Shown here piece after piece: positions 8,518 through 16,762 of a stretch of 64,000 bases of DNA. Numbering within the stretch: the stretch's first letter is position 1; every line of letters begins with the position of its first letter. This stretch comes from Hahella sp. HNIBRBA332. GTDB lineage: Bacteria > Pseudomonadota > Gammaproteobacteria > Pseudomonadales > Oleiphilaceae. The stretch spans positions 5,784,501 to 5,848,500 of the forward strand of contig NZ_CP132203.1 of the NCBI RefSeq assembly GCF_030719035.1, read 5' to 3'. Under the pieces are notes generated by a model, which saw only the letters and a program-made list of their open reading frames with translations, had not been told where the DNA came from and did not search any database. Made by a program: the position numbers and the translations under genes.

Positions 8518-9660
8518 TCAATCCTCCACTACGTACTCCACCCAATGTGCTTCGCTCGGCAACGGGATTTCCCAGCGATATAACAGGCGGTCGATCACTT
8601 TGTCAGTCACCGTGCTATCCCGTTTGCGATTGCGGGCGCGCAAGGTCTTCTCTCCGGCTTCCAGATAGACGATGCGGATTTTCGCGTGGTAGGCGTACAA
8701 CAGGTCCAGAGCATTACTGCGCATTTCCTGCGACAGGTGCGTGGCGTTCCACACAAAGGGCTGCTTGCGCCGTAAATGCTCTTTGGCCATATCGATGGCG
8801 TGATGAGCCACCTTACCTTCATTCTGGCCGTATTTGAGGCCCATCTCCTCACGGGCGTCGTCGTAGGAGACGGTGGGCCAGTCAGGTCGATGCCGGCTCG
8901 CCCAGGTATTCTTGCCTGAGGCGGGAAGTCCGCATAACACCACCACCTCGGAGCCTTCCGGTTGCTGGTATCCATAATCCGCCGCCGTGGCGCCGTCGGA
9001 GCGAAAGTATTGCTGACGCACTGTTTCGTCGGGAAAAACGCGGGGTTGTTCCCAGCAGGACTCTTGCAGGGCCAGCTCTCGAAACAATGCGATGTCTGCG
9101 ATACTGTCCGCTTTTTTCTCATAGGTTCTGCCGCTCATATCCGCCAGCGCCACCGCATAAAGCTCCTGCAGGCTCACCTCCCAGGACATGCGATGCGCCA
9201 GAAACTCGGGACGTCGCTGCGCCCGGTCGTCGAAGATGAAAAACGGAACCTGATGCTGAGCGATAATGCGACAAATGCGTTCCCGCAAAGCAAAAGGAAC
9301 GCCGGCGCGCCATAGCAGTATTCGGGCGTCCACCGCGCCGCGTCGGGAATGTCGGGGGCTGCCGACGCCGCCATCCGGGCGCACGATAGTGGTGGCCGGT
9401 TTGGCGATGTCATGCAACAGGGCGGCGTAGAACAACACAAAGCGCTGTTCCGCATTCGCCTGTTGGTAAGTCTCCCCCGCCAACAGCTCATTCACCACCA
9501 TTTTGGTGTGCGTCCACACGTCCCCTTCCGCATGGTAATACGGGTCCTGGGGCGTGATCGCCAAAGACTGCAGATCAGGCAGACCTTCCCACAAAGCTCG
9601 CCAATCCGGTTCGGCGCTCTCGCTCGGCATCCAATTTTGGAGTTGCTGATAACTGATCAT
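8518..9660 (-). CDS. HD-Pnk: HD-domain phosphoesterase fused to 5'-OH polynucleotide kinase
   Basis: Bifunctional RNA/DNA end-healing enzyme of 380 residues. The N-terminal HD domain (about 40-200) has YHAEGDVWTHTKMV and ALLHDIAKPATT, supplying metal ligands; in the Runella HD-Pnk this domain removes 2',3'-phosphates. The C-terminal P-loop kinase (about 235-380) has GLPASGKNTW, YDDAREEMG and an RNRKR lid, and phosphorylates 5'-OH ends. ATG 9660 overlaps the TGA of the upstream ligase gene as ATGA, indicating translational coupling; a second ATG lies two codons earlier. Together the pair could heal and seal ends made by tRNA-cleaving ribonucleases. The closest described arrangement is in Deinococcus, where DRB0098 (HD plus PNK) lies near a ligase and a macro-domain gene. 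Confidence 0.85.
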   Translation of the reverse strand: MISYQQLQNWMPSESAEPDWRALWEGLPDLQSLAITPQDPYYHAEGDVWTHTKMVVNELLAGETYQQANAEQRFVLFYAALLHDIAKPATTIVRPDGGVGSPRHSRRGAVDARILLWRAGVPFALRERICRIIAQHQVPFFIFDDRAQRRPEFLAHRMSWEVSLQELYAVALADMSGRTYEKKADSIADIALFRELALQESCWEQPRVFPDETVRQQYFRSDGATAADYGYQQPEGSEVVVLCGLPASGKNTWASRHRPDWPTVSYDDAREEMGLKYGQNEGKVAHHAIDMAKEHLRRKQPFVWNATHLSQEMRSNALDLLYAYHAKIRIVYLEAGEKTLRARNRKRDSTVTDKVIDRLLYRWEIPLPSEAHWVEYVVED

Positions 9661-10526
9661 GAGCATGTCTCCTCTGTGGCGCCTGGCTCCTGTGAATCCG
9701 GCTCAGAGTGGCCGAGATCCTCCCATTTCAAGGTTAGCTGCGGGGCGTACATATCCACACCCTGCGCCAACTGATTGGGGAAAATAGGCCGGTTCAGATG
9801 GTGGCTGCCGCTGTCCAGAATGGCCTGAATGAAATCATGGCGCACCCACTTCAGACGGCCGACCGTACGACCGTTTTCTTCTATCTTGATATACAGGCCT
9901 TCAGACAAATCCGAGTCATCGGTCTGTCGTTTGACCAGCTCAAAATCCAGCGCTTCCTGATGTGCAACCTGTTCCAGACTGTTGCGCCAATGCTTGGTTT
10001 TCGCCAGCGACGGGCGCACTAGTTTTTGTAATTCCGCCAAGCGCTTGGGCGCCAAGCCGGCATATAAAACCGGTACGGAAAGCACGGGTGAATCCTTTAA
10101 CATGCGTCGACGCGCTGACGTAGAGAGAAACTCTCCTGTCTCGGTGTCGAGAATATCGAACTCGGCGAATAGATGCGGCAAGCGGTCATAAAATACTGTG
10201 TGCTTCGACGCCATCCATTCCCCGTACAGGGTGTAACGGGTCCCCAGAATTTCGAACAAACGCTCCTGATGCACCGTAGCCCAGGACTTAAACTGCGCGA
10301 ACTGCGACTCGCGTCCGCCGCCGGTCAACACATGCCCGCGACTTTGCAGGCGCAATGCGCCGGACGCGTCGAAACTGACGCCAGCATTGGCGCCGTCGAG
10401 TTTTTCTTCGATGACCAGATAACGCCCGGCCAGTTGCGCATAGGGAACCTGATCCGATGCGCTGTCCCCCGGTTGCAGCCGTGACCCTTGCAGGTGGGGC
10501 GTACGGGGATATTTGCGGATAAACAT
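9657..10526 (-). CDS. RNA ligase family protein (PF09414 type)
   Basis: A 289-residue ATP-dependent ligase. Motif I is EEKLDGANAG, with Lys42 as the predicted AMP acceptor. It is followed by LYGEWM (motif III), FAEFDILD (IIIa), EGLYIKIEENG (IV) and RLKWVRHDF (V). All expected catalytic motifs are present, and no long C-terminal specificity domain is seen. ATG 10526 has a strong GAGG ribosome site 5 nt away. It is the first gene of a two-gene operon and overlaps HD-Pnk by 4 bp, so healing and sealing enzymes are made together. It is not closely similar to the DRB0094-type ligase 6 kb away. Polarity could be RNA-RNA or RNA-DNA; the sequence does not settle this. Confidence 0.85.
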   Translation of the reverse strand: MFIRKYPRTPHLQGSRLQPGDSASDQVPYAQLAGRYLVIEEKLDGANAGVSFDASGALRLQSRGHVLTGGGRESQFAQFKSWATVHQERLFEILGTRYTLYGEWMASKHTVFYDRLPHLFAEFDILDTETGEFLSTSARRRMLKDSPVLSVPVLYAGLAPKRLAELQKLVRPSLAKTKHWRNSLEQVAHQEALDFELVKRQTDDSDLSEGLYIKIEENGRTVGRLKWVRHDFIQAILDSGSHHLNRPIFPNQLAQGVDMYAPQLTLKWEDLGHSEPDSQEPGATEETCS

Positions 10527-10795
10527 ACCGCCTCCTCAAAAACAAAATCCGTATTGATTCCTCCGCAAGAAAACGTCCTGCGAAGATTCAAAAGAGTCAG
10601 CTTGCTATGCGCAGAAGACGAGGCGAAACAATACCGTCGTCAGTTAAGACGCCGTAGCAAAAGCTGATATTGAGGGTGCGATCGCCATTACATGACCGTA
10701 TCCGATGTGAACTGGGTAAACCTGAAGCGGAAAACGCGAAAGTCTAGCGGCGTTGAGTCAAAGGTTCCAGTAGGGATTGACGCATGCGTCCGACT

Positions 10796-11560
10796 CTAAG
10801 CCGGAAGCAATGCGTTTTCCAAAAGCGTCTGACTGATGAAAGCCGTGACTTCCTGCTCGCTGCTGCGGATGAAAAAGTGGTCGCCGGGGAAGGTGCGCAA
10901 TTGAAATCGACCGCTGGTGTAATCTTCCCACTCGTGCATGCGTGCGGCCGCGTCGATGGGGTCGTCCTGCCCGCTTAGAGCGGTGATGGGAACCCGTAAT
11001 GTCTGTGACTTGTCGCCGCTCCAACACTCGGAAAGCTTAAAGTCCGCACGCAACACGGGCTCTAACAACGCCATCAGTTGCTGGTCCTGTAGCGCTGCTT
11101 CGGGGGCTCCATTCATTTGGCGGATTCTTTCTATCAACTCTTCCATTGGCAGCTGGTGTATGAACGGCTCGCGACTGTTGAGGTGGGGACAGCGACAACC
11201 GGAAATAAACACATGCTTCGGCAATGGCCCGCCATAGGATTGCAGGCGTCGGGTCAACTCGAAGATAACGCGGCCGCCGAAACTGTGTCCGAAAAAGGCG
11301 AAGGGCTGGTTCAGGTAAGGGACGATTGCTTGCAATACGGCCTCCACCAGTGGCGGCCATTCGCTGAAAGGCGTTTCGCTGATGCGGTTTTCCCGGCCGG
11401 GCAGACGCACTACGACGACATCAACGTCGTCTGGAAAGCGTTTTACCCAGCTTCGAAATGCATTGGGACTGCCGCCGGCGTAGGGAAAGCAGAAGAGTCT
11501 GATCGACTTGCCTGCCTGAGGCGTGGGCATGAACCAGCGATCCTGCGTACGATGTGGCAT
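10796..11560 (-). CDS. Type II thioesterase (alpha/beta hydrolase)
   Basis: A 254-residue cytosolic hydrolase of the GrsT/SrfAD type that clears misprimed acyl groups from carrier proteins of NRPS and PKS systems. It has LFCFPYAGGSPNAFR near the N-terminus, the nucleophile FFGHSFGG, the acid ALSGQDDPID and a final FPGDHFFI carrying the catalytic His. ATG 11560 follows AAGGAG. It lies 27 bp after the ADP-ribosylglycohydrolase gene in the same direction and is probably co-transcribed. No NRPS or PKS gene is in the window, so its carrier protein is elsewhere or its role here is different. Confidence 0.85.
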   Translation of the reverse strand: MPHRTQDRWFMPTPQAGKSIRLFCFPYAGGSPNAFRSWVKRFPDDVDVVVVRLPGRENRISETPFSEWPPLVEAVLQAIVPYLNQPFAFFGHSFGGRVIFELTRRLQSYGGPLPKHVFISGCRCPHLNSREPFIHQLPMEELIERIRQMNGAPEAALQDQQLMALLEPVLRADFKLSECWSGDKSQTLRVPITALSGQDDPIDAAARMHEWEDYTSGRFQLRTFPGDHFFIRSSEQEVTAFISQTLLENALLPA

Positions 11561-11587
11561 TCTAAACTCCTTGTATAGGCATCGGAC

Positions 11588-12523
11588 TTACGCCTGCGGC
11601 TCTTTCGTCGGCTGCGCTGCGTGCAACTGCTCCGCCATGGCGGCGATGTCGTCGCGCATATGCAATTTGTCCAACCAGTCCTGGCGAATACCGCTGACGC
11701 CGTAATAGGCGCCGGCGATCTGGCCGACAATGGCGGCAGTGGTGTCTGCGTCGTCGCCAAGATTGGCCGCTTTCAGCACTGCGTCCTGAAAGTTGTCCGT
11801 ATGGGCGAAACACCACAGGGCGGCTTCGAGAGCGTCAATCACGTAGCCAGTGCCGCGCACTTCGCTTTCGCTTTTATTCAGGTAACCGCCCATGCATATC
11901 TGCGCGACTTTGTCGGTGTAGGGCACATATATGGGATCTTCCAGCACATCCTCTTTGGCGTCGCCAGTCAACAGTTGATGCAGGATGACTCCCATCAAAC
12001 GGCAGGCGTCCACACATTCGTCAGCACCGTGAGTGGTGCGTGAGCTTTCGCCGCAGTATTGCACGACCTGTTCGATACGAGGGCTGTAATACATGGCGAC
12101 TGGCGCCAGACGCATAATGGAGCCGTTGCCGGCGCTATGCGCGTCCAGCGAGCCGGAGTAGGGTTCGCCGCTGTCCAGAAAGCGCTGGAGAGCGCCGCGC
12201 ACCGTATTGCCGATATCAAAGCAGTTTCCGGTGCTGCTGAAATAGCCCCACTGCCACCAGTTGCAATAGCGGGTCATTTGATCCGCGGCGTCAAAACCCT
12301 GTTTGGTCAGCAGAGATTCCGCCAGGCATAACGCCATGGAGGTGTCGTCAGTCCATTGTCCCGGTTGTAATCCAAAAGGGCCGCCGCCCACCATGTCGTC
12401 GATAGGCTCAAAAGAACCGCGCGGACGAAACTCCAACGTAGTGCCCACGGCGTCGCCCACCGCAAGACCCAGCAGGCAGCCTTGGTATTTGTCGAGATTG
12501 TTTCTATCTGGTTGTCCAGTCAT
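11588..12523 (-). CDS. ADP-ribosylglycohydrolase (DraG/ARH family)
   Basis: A 311-residue dinuclear-metal hydrolase. The N-terminus GCLLGLAVGDAVGTTLEF and the GQWTDDTSMALC motif provide the first metal site; the C-terminal NLGDDADTTAAIVGQIAGAYYG provides the second. Family members remove ADP-ribose from protein side chains, nucleic acids or small ADP-ribose derivatives; which applies here cannot be read from the sequence. It follows the SNF2 gene by only 11 bp and precedes the thioesterase by 27 bp, so these three look like one operon. With the NADAR and NAD salvage genes nearby, a role in ADP-ribose turnover is likely. Confidence 0.9.
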   Translation of the reverse strand: MTGQPDRNNLDKYQGCLLGLAVGDAVGTTLEFRPRGSFEPIDDMVGGGPFGLQPGQWTDDTSMALCLAESLLTKQGFDAADQMTRYCNWWQWGYFSSTGNCFDIGNTVRGALQRFLDSGEPYSGSLDAHSAGNGSIMRLAPVAMYYSPRIEQVVQYCGESSRTTHGADECVDACRLMGVILHQLLTGDAKEDVLEDPIYVPYTDKVAQICMGGYLNKSESEVRGTGYVIDALEAALWCFAHTDNFQDAVLKAANLGDDADTTAAIVGQIAGAYYGVSGIRQDWLDKLHMRDDIAAMAEQLHAAQPTKEPQA

Positions 12524-12534
12524 GTACTTTTACC

Positions 12535-15500
12535 CTATTCAACCGGGGCGAATAACTTACGCAGTTCTTCTTCATCGAAGGTGAACTTTTCAGCCTTGTC
12601 CGCAAGTAGATTATCCGCCAGCGCTTGTTTCTGCTTTTGTAATTCGACGATTTTTTCTTCCACGGTTCCTTCTGTGATCAACTTGTAAACGAACACCGGC
12701 TTATCCTGGCCGATGCGGTAGGCGCGGTCGGTCGCTTGGCTTTCAACGGCGGGATTCCACCAGGGGTCATAATGGATGACGGTATCCGCTGCGGTTAGAT
12801 TTAAACCCACGCCGCCTGCTTTAAGGCTAATTAAAAACAAAGAGACCTCTCCGTTTTGAAATCGACTGACAGGCGTATCTCTGTCTTTCGTCGCGCCTGT
12901 CAGTTTTACGTACTCTATACCGGCTTTGTCTAATTGCGCCTCAATCAATCCAAGCATAGAAGTGAACTGGGAAAACAACAGTATTTTGCGGCCTTCCTCA
13001 AGCAGGCTGGGCAACATGGACATCAGCGTATCCAGCTTGGCGCTGCTTTTCACTTTACGCGCACTGTCCAATTTAAGCAGCGATGGATCGCAACACACTT
13101 GGCGCAGCTTCAGTAATGCGTCCAGAATTTCTATATGAGAACGTTTAACGCCTTTCTTCGCGATAGCGTCACGAATCTTCTTATCCATGGCGACGCGAAT
13201 ACTTTCATAAAGATCCCGCTGCTTTCCTTCCAGCAAAACAGTGCGTTGTATTTCTGTTTTCTCCGGCAGCTCCGTCGCGACCTCCTGTTTGGTGCGGCGC
13301 AGCATAAACGGCTTGATGCGCTTTGATAACAAGCGTTGTCGTTCAATATCGCCCTTCTTTTCGATAGGAGTGCGGAACAGGGTGTTGAACTTTCTATCGT
13401 CCCCGAGCAGGCCCGGCGTAAGGAAATTAAACAACGACCACAGCTCGCCCAGATGATTTTCCATGGGCGTTCCAGTCAGACACAGCCGATGTCGGGCCTC
13501 AAGCCTGTGTACTAGCTGGGTGGCCTGCGCCTTTGGATTCTTGATGGTTTGCGCTTCATCCAAAATAAGATAATGGTAGTTCTGCTGCAGCAGATATTCG
13601 CTGTCTCGCGACAGTAGCGGATATGTCGTCAAAACCAGGTCGTTGTCGGCTATGTGTTCGAAACGCCCGGCGCGTTGAGGACCGTGCAGAACGAGCACTT
13701 TTAGCTCTGGCGCGAACTTTTCCGCTTCCTTACGCCAATTGCTCATTAAGCTGGTGGGCGCGACGATCAGGCAGGGCCGGTCCATCCGCCCCTGGGCTTT
13801 TTCCACTGAGAGCAGGGCGAGGGTTTGTATGGTTTTCCCCAACCCCATGTCGTCAGCCAGGATGCCGCCCATTTCGATTTCTCTAAGGAAACCAAGCCAG
13901 TTCAGACCCTCTTGTTGGTAGTCTCTGAGGGTGGCGTTGAACCAGTCGGGGGGGCAGACATGGCTCATTTTCTCCTGATGCTTCAGTTGATCAATTAAGC
14001 GCGTCAGTTTATCAGCGCCCAGCCAGCGCAGACCGACTGAAGTCATGGCGTCGTTGATAGCCAGAAGCTGGCCAACCTGTCCCCGATCCAGGCGGAATTT
14101 ATCGTTCACCAGAGGATCATGGTCGTACAGCTCAATGAGACTGCCTAACAGGCTCCTGACTCTCTCGACATCCAGCTTGATCCACTTGCCAGGGGCGACC
14201 TGGAGCAGAACATCGCTATCTCCGGGATAATCGGCCAGTGTCTGAAGCTCCCACTCTTCCGGCGCGTCTTTAATCAGGTTGTACAGGACGGGTAGCAAGT
14301 TGATGCGCTCACCGCCGATTTCCACGCCGAGGTCGAAATCAAACCAGTCGCTGTCGCTTTCCTCCAGACTGGAATACCAGGAGAGATCTTCAACCTCTGT
14401 ATTGAGGTACTGGAAGGGAAAGTCCTCTTCAATGGTAATAATCCATCCTTGTTTCTCTAGCAGGGCGATGCCGTACTGGGCGAACCCGTGCCACTCTCCG
14501 ACGCTCTGAAAGCTCAGGTCCATTTGATGCGCCTCATCGACGGGCGGATAGCTTTCGATCGTATTGAGCGGGCGCATATCCAGAATTCTTAGTTTACACA
14601 GGGCCGTCTCTTCAGCATGAAAATCCCGGGGAATGATGAGGTGGGTACTGTCTTTGTGCGTAATCACTTGCTCAATATCGGAGTGATAAGATACGCGGAC
14701 ATCGCGATAGGAAAACTCCAGCCTGGCGCAGGGAATATCGGTGTGATTGGTTCTAAATGGAAAATAGCCAGCTTGAGAAGGGCTTGCCGCCCCAAGGGTG
14801 AGATGCACCTGCGGCCTGACTTTTATGTCCTTCTCGATGGCTATCTCGATGGGCATGGGAAGTCGTGCGCTGGGGAGTCGTTGCTCCAGAAGCGAGCGTA
14901 CTTTTCCCGCCTGATCCGGGGATAACCTGGGCGCGCGATTAAGCGTCGCCAGCACGGATGGCGGCAGCTCACTAAGCAGCTGACCGCATTCTCCAGTGCT
15001 GGTATTGATACAGTAGATCGGATCAGTAGCGACCATCATTAGGTGCGATGGGACCATTTCCAGTGTTTGTCCGCCCTCCTTATCCACTCGCCATTGAAAC
15101 TCCGCCCGCGCTGGAGCGCCTTCGAATAATTTCGGCCCTTGTGGGGATTCCCAATACGCGCGCCCCGTCGCCAATATGCGTTGAAGGGCGTCTGCTCCGG
15201 TTTCTTCCGTTAACGGTAGGACAGAATCCCATCGCGACCATAACAGGCGTTTAAAGATCGCCAAATCGGCTTTGGTCAGGAAGGCGGCTGGCTTGCTCTG
15301 ATTAAAGGCGGCGTTGATATTGTAACGCTGAGTTTTTTTGGAGTATTCGCCGGACTTAAGAGTGCGCGCCTGGATAACATTGACGCAGACATTCCCGTTC
15401 ATATGGTTGTGTTGCAACAAATAGAGCACGCTAACCTGATTGGCGCTCTCACGAGTTGTTTCCTCTGTTGCGGTGTCAACCAATTGGGCAAGCCAACGCC

Positions 15501-15855
15501 GGACGTCAAAGTCCAGTGTTTCTTCTGGGCTGTGAACGGAGTAATGGCCTGAGTTTGTATCTTGCTGGGCTGGAGCTTGGCTTCTTTCGTTTACGGCGAG
15601 TAGTGTCGCTGCAACGTGCTTACAGTTGTAGCCGATAGGACATGAACACTCCCCTTCTATACTCTGACCATAGGCGTCATTTTCAAGCCGCACCAAGACC
15701 CGGTAAATGCTGTTACCAGAACCCTGCACGCTCGCTGCGGCGTGATCCTTGCCATATTCCACCAGAGTGACGCGTTGTTGTTTGAAATATTTTACGCCTC
15801 GCTCAAAATAGGTGTGGCCAAGCTCTTTAGCTATCTGGCTTTCCTTTACCAACAT
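12535..15855 (-). CDS. SNF2-family helicase-like ATPase with N-terminal SWIM zinc finger
   Basis: A 1106-residue DNA translocase. The SWIM finger is CSCPIGYNCKHVA near residues 90-105. A long middle region precedes the SNF2 ATPase: ADDMGLGKTIQT (motif I) near 665, LILDEAQTIKNPK (II), LTGTPMENHLGELWS (III), LISLKAGGVGLNLTAAD (V) and ATDRAYRIGQ (VI). Bacterial SWIM-SNF2 proteins are linked to chromatin-like remodelling, repair and phage defence, but none of these can be chosen from sequence alone. It heads the apparent operon SNF2, ADP-ribosylglycohydrolase, thioesterase. Coupling to an ADP-ribose hydrolase is suggestive, since some eukaryotic SNF2 enzymes respond to ADP-ribosylation; that link is only analogy. 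Confidence 0.9.
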   Translation of the reverse strand: MLVKESQIAKELGHTYFERGVKYFKQQRVTLVEYGKDHAAASVQGSGNSIYRVLVRLENDAYGQSIEGECSCPIGYNCKHVAATLLAVNERSQAPAQQDTNSGHYSVHSPEETLDFDVRRWLAQLVDTATEETTRESANQVSVLYLLQHNHMNGNVCVNVIQARTLKSGEYSKKTQRYNINAAFNQSKPAAFLTKADLAIFKRLLWSRWDSVLPLTEETGADALQRILATGRAYWESPQGPKLFEGAPARAEFQWRVDKEGGQTLEMVPSHLMMVATDPIYCINTSTGECGQLLSELPPSVLATLNRAPRLSPDQAGKVRSLLEQRLPSARLPMPIEIAIEKDIKVRPQVHLTLGAASPSQAGYFPFRTNHTDIPCARLEFSYRDVRVSYHSDIEQVITHKDSTHLIIPRDFHAEETALCKLRILDMRPLNTIESYPPVDEAHQMDLSFQSVGEWHGFAQYGIALLEKQGWIITIEEDFPFQYLNTEVEDLSWYSSLEESDSDWFDFDLGVEIGGERINLLPVLYNLIKDAPEEWELQTLADYPGDSDVLLQVAPGKWIKLDVERVRSLLGSLIELYDHDPLVNDKFRLDRGQVGQLLAINDAMTSVGLRWLGADKLTRLIDQLKHQEKMSHVCPPDWFNATLRDYQQEGLNWLGFLREIEMGGILADDMGLGKTIQTLALLSVEKAQGRMDRPCLIVAPTSLMSNWRKEAEKFAPELKVLVLHGPQRAGRFEHIADNDLVLTTYPLLSRDSEYLLQQNYHYLILDEAQTIKNPKAQATQLVHRLEARHRLCLTGTPMENHLGELWSLFNFLTPGLLGDDRKFNTLFRTPIEKKGDIERQRLLSKRIKPFMLRRTKQEVATELPEKTEIQRTVLLEGKQRDLYESIRVAMDKKIRDAIAKKGVKRSHIEILDALLKLRQVCCDPSLLKLDSARKVKSSAKLDTLMSMLPSLLEEGRKILLFSQFTSMLGLIEAQLDKAGIEYVKLTGATKDRDTPVSRFQNGEVSLFLISLKAGGVGLNLTAADTVIHYDPWWNPAVESQATDRAYRIGQDKPVFVYKLITEGTVEEKIVELQKQKQALADNLLADKAEKFTFDEEELRKLFAPVE

Positions 15856-15942
15856 GTGAATTCACTACCTTTATCAAGCACTAATATGAAATGACGGACC
15901 TACAAGAGCGCCCGTAGTGGATTCGCATGATAGGTTTTTTGT

Positions 15943-16290
15943 CTATTCGTCTCTATAAGTGGCGATGACTTCAATATCGCCGACTATGTGATCATTGAAC
16001 TCTTCCAACCGCTCCGCTGGAATCCAGTATTCCGCGTGCTTTTTACCGCCGACAATTTCCACATTAAATTGACTCAGGTATTCCGCATCCACGTCGAAGC
16101 GTGTGACATAGCCTACGCCGGAGTCTTTGACGTTCCAATCCCGGGCGATTTGACGGGCGTAGTCCTCGTTGCAAACCGGGTAGAAAATGGGTTGCTCCGG
16201 CAGGCGTGGCGGCCAGCGTTTGAAACCGCTGGCTTCAACCAGCGCCAGCTCATTCGGTCCGGTGGGTCTATATAAAGTGACCGTTTTCAT
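15943..16290 (-). CDS. Small protein of the ADP-ribosylation/crystallin J1-annotated family
   Basis: A 115-residue soluble protein beginning MKTVTLYRPTG, with the recognisable pattern FPVCNEDYA-like (here FYPVCNEDYARQIARDWNV), then VTRFDVDAEYL and AEYWIPAERLEEFN. Short proteins with this pattern are commonly labelled ADP-ribosylation/crystallin J1, and I know no settled biochemical activity for them. The start overlaps the end of the NADAR gene by 23 bp, so the two are translationally linked. Position between the ADP-ribosylglycohydrolase operon and NADAR supports a role with ADP-ribosylated substrates. Confidence 0.7.
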   Translation of the reverse strand: MKTVTLYRPTGPNELALVEASGFKRWPPRLPEQPIFYPVCNEDYARQIARDWNVKDSGVGYVTRFDVDAEYLSQFNVEIVGGKKHAEYWIPAERLEEFNDHIVGDIEVIATYRDE

Positions 16291-16747
16291 ATTTGCTTTT
16301 ACCTTGTCGAATTGCTTCGCGCACTTCCATCAAAATCTTACCCAGCATATTCAGACCGCTACCGTCGCCGCCGTTCGCCCAATAGCGATCATTGGCGGTG
16401 TGCTCGACTAATTCGGCGTCGCCGGTTTCCAACAGTATAGAAGTGAGTTTTTCATGCTGAACGAATTTGGCCATGACCGCTTCGCGCATGATGTCGTCTT
16501 TGACTTCCTCCCAATCCGGCCGCAAGGGACGTGTGCGCTCACGACCCATATTAGCGGCTTCCATGGGCTTTGACGCCATGCGAACGGCTTCTTCGTGCTC
16601 AGTGCCTGCGAATTTCTGCGCCTGAAAATAATGTTCGGACGTAGGCCAGCGCTTGTCTTTCAGATATACCGGATCGCGGGAGAAATTGGAAAAGCATCCG
16701 TATTCGCCGTTGGCCAGGTAAAAGTTAATCGTTTTTTTCTCAGTCAT
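16268..16747 (-). CDS. NADAR domain protein (YbiA-like)
   Basis: A 159-residue single-domain protein. It shows the NADAR hallmarks: YGCFSNFSRDPVYL, the PTSEHYFQAQKF motif and DRYWANGGDGSGLNMLGKILM near the C-terminus. NADAR proteins act as N-glycosidases; some remove ADP-ribose from modified guanine, and YbiA acts on riboflavin-pathway intermediates. In this setting the ADP-ribose role fits better, though this is inference. It lies 15 bp downstream of nrtR and overlaps the next gene, suggesting an operon nrtR, NADAR, small protein, which may itself be under NrtR control. Confidence 0.88.
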   Translation of the reverse strand: MTEKKTINFYLANGEYGCFSNFSRDPVYLKDKRWPTSEHYFQAQKFAGTEHEEAVRMASKPMEAANMGRERTRPLRPDWEEVKDDIMREAVMAKFVQHEKLTSILLETGDAELVEHTANDRYWANGGDGSGLNMLGKILMEVREAIRQGKSKYENGHFI

Positions 16748-16762
16748 TACATCTCTCCGACA

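Noticed and set aside
8607..9122. 171-codon minus-strand frame within HD-Pnk
   Set aside because: It is an alternative frame inside the HD-Pnk gene, which has intact HD and P-loop motifs; no frameshift is needed to explain it.
15876..15892. GCACTAATATGA, like one arm of the NrtR operator, before the SNF2 gene
   Set aside because: Only a half-site is present; there is no matching arm or ATTA-centred core, so I do not count it as an NrtR site.
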